Source: JAHRVQ01 sp029941905
GTDB lineage: Bacteria; Pseudomonadota; Gammaproteobacteria; Pseudomonadales; Azotimanducaceae
Reading direction: 5' to 3'
Assembly: GCA_029941905.1 (NCBI GenBank)
Contig: JAPYTQ010000015.1
Coordinates: 45,808-109,807, forward strand
DNA: 64,000 bases
A model generated the notes under the pieces. It had not been told where the DNA came from, did no database searches, and saw only the letters and a list, made by a program, of their open reading frames with translations. The position numbers were made by a program, and so were the translations under genes. This document shows, piece by piece, positions 63,464 through 64,000 of this stretch (position 1 is the first letter of the stretch; each line of letters opens with the position of its first letter).

Positions 63464-64000
63464 AAGATTCAAGGACGAACAGTCTGCACGGTATCAAGGC
63501 GGCGCTGTCATCTACCTTCTGCTCGGTTACGTTGGTGGCATTTCAGGGCTGACGTCAGAAAACATCGCTATAAACTTCTGCGCAACAATTCTGCTGGGGC
63601 ACAGCATGACCATTGCCGCTTACATGGTCCATGAATGCGCTCATAACACGGTGTTTAAACGTAACCAGGACAACGCCCGACTGGGTATATTCCTTACCTG
63701 GATATGCGGCGCATCCTACGGCACTTTCGAAGATATCCGTTACAAACATTTCCGCCATCACGTCGACAATGACGATGTCGTCTGGTTCGACTACGAGGGA
63801 TTTTTTACCCGCTACCCAAACATTCTCAAAGCAGTAAAAGTCCTGGAATTTTTCTACATTCCCGCTCACGATATTATCATGCACGGCTTGATGATCTTCG
63901 CACCCTTTATCATTCCTGAACGAAGAAACCAGCGAAGCAGAACTGCCGCTATTTTCCTGGTTCGAGCAGGGTTGTTTGTTCTCTTGTGCCTGTACAGTTT
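63441..64000 (+). CDS. Fatty acid desaturase (3' end outside window)
   Basis: At least 186 residues of a membrane-bound di-iron desaturase. Two histidine boxes are visible: HECAHNTVF (HxxxH) and KHFRHHVDNDD (HxxHH), with membrane spans around them (ILLGHSMTIAAYMV, FLTWICGASYG). The third box would be beyond the window. ATG at 63,441 follows an in-frame TAA; an ATG three codons later is equally possible. Introduces a double bond into an acyl chain, perhaps for membrane fluidity. Confidence 0.85.
   Translation, partial: MQFMALSIRFKDEQSARYQGGAVIYLLLGYVGGISGLTSENIAINFCATILLGHSMTIAAYMVHECAHNTVFKRNQDNARLGIFLTWICGASYGTFEDIRYKHFRHHVDNDDVVWFDYEGFFTRYPNILKAVKVLEFFYIPAHDIIMHGLMIFAPFIIPERRNQRSRTAAIFLVRAGLFVLLCLYS

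Noticed and set aside
1..64000. CRISPR arrays, tRNA or rRNA genes, phage structural genes, integrase and attachment sites
   Set aside because: Looked for on both strands; no regular spacer-repeat arrays, cloverleaf-like segments or phage genes were seen.

Overview
The window reads as a chromosomal scaffold from a marine-type gammaproteobacterium. The lines of evidence are family-level: an LpxR-type outer-membrane lipid A deacylase (so Gram-negative), a single-chain acyl-CoA carboxylase, DUF6152-type exported proteins, an NAD-linked Fds-type formate dehydrogenase and a Gram-negative sortase. No rRNA, tRNA or CRISPR array was seen. One 100-N assembly gap lies inside a tandem repeat in a transporter gene. 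The taxonomic call is an inference; species cannot be named from this sequence.

Layout. 0-4.4 kb: a dipeptide/oligopeptide ABC importer operon (permease, binding protein, two ATPases; first gene cut by the window edge). 4.5-7.9 kb: a giant kinase-ATPase-TPR regulator whose classical kinase lysine is missing. 7.9-12.2 kb: argC, a frameshifted glycosyltransferase, and an unrecognised two-gene VWA lipoprotein/membrane protein unit. 12.4-18.7 kb: an acetoin-type 2-oxo-acid dehydrogenase operon (E1 alpha, E1 beta, AcoX, E2, E3, PPOX protein), divergent from a phosphotransferase across an 18-bp palindrome carrying both -35 boxes. 20-23 kb: VapBC broken by an IS3 remnant and a decayed membrane/TPR gene. 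23-31 kb: membrane and periplasmic proteins (DUF418, double GFA domain, HupE, haem lipoprotein, DUF6152, two paralogous exported proteins). 31-40 kb: lipid and acyl-CoA genes (carboxylase, LpxR, serine-hydrolase homologue, epimerase-like VOC protein, thioesterase, acyl-CoA synthetase). 39.6-40.8 kb: a sortase with its apparent LPTTS-tailed substrate. 42-44 kb: the wreck of a 7TMR-DISM hybrid histidine kinase. 44-63 kb: a one-carbon block (homocysteine methyltransferase, FdsD/FdsA/fused FdsGB, FdhD, MOSC, an AraC regulator with a SnoaL-like domain, a GcvT-like protein, two PYROXD2-like flavoproteins, a Rieske oxygenase, an MFS transporter, an amidohydrolase). The right edge has a DUF6445-like protein and a truncated fatty acid desaturase.

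How it may work together. The 53-62 kb genes look like uptake (MFS), oxygenative dealkylation (Rieske), flavin oxidation (two FAD enzymes) and transfer of a one-carbon unit to tetrahydrofolate (GcvT-like); formate produced from C1 units could then be oxidised by the adjacent Fds enzyme, matured by FdhD. The substrate is not identifiable from sequence.

A second theme is decay and small repeats. Three families of short terminal-inverted-repeat elements are present, and in three places the stop codon of a gene lies inside a repeat end. Five loci are broken (glycosyltransferase, VapC, membrane/TPR protein, histidine kinase, sodium symporter), two of them with internal deletions that sequencing error cannot explain.
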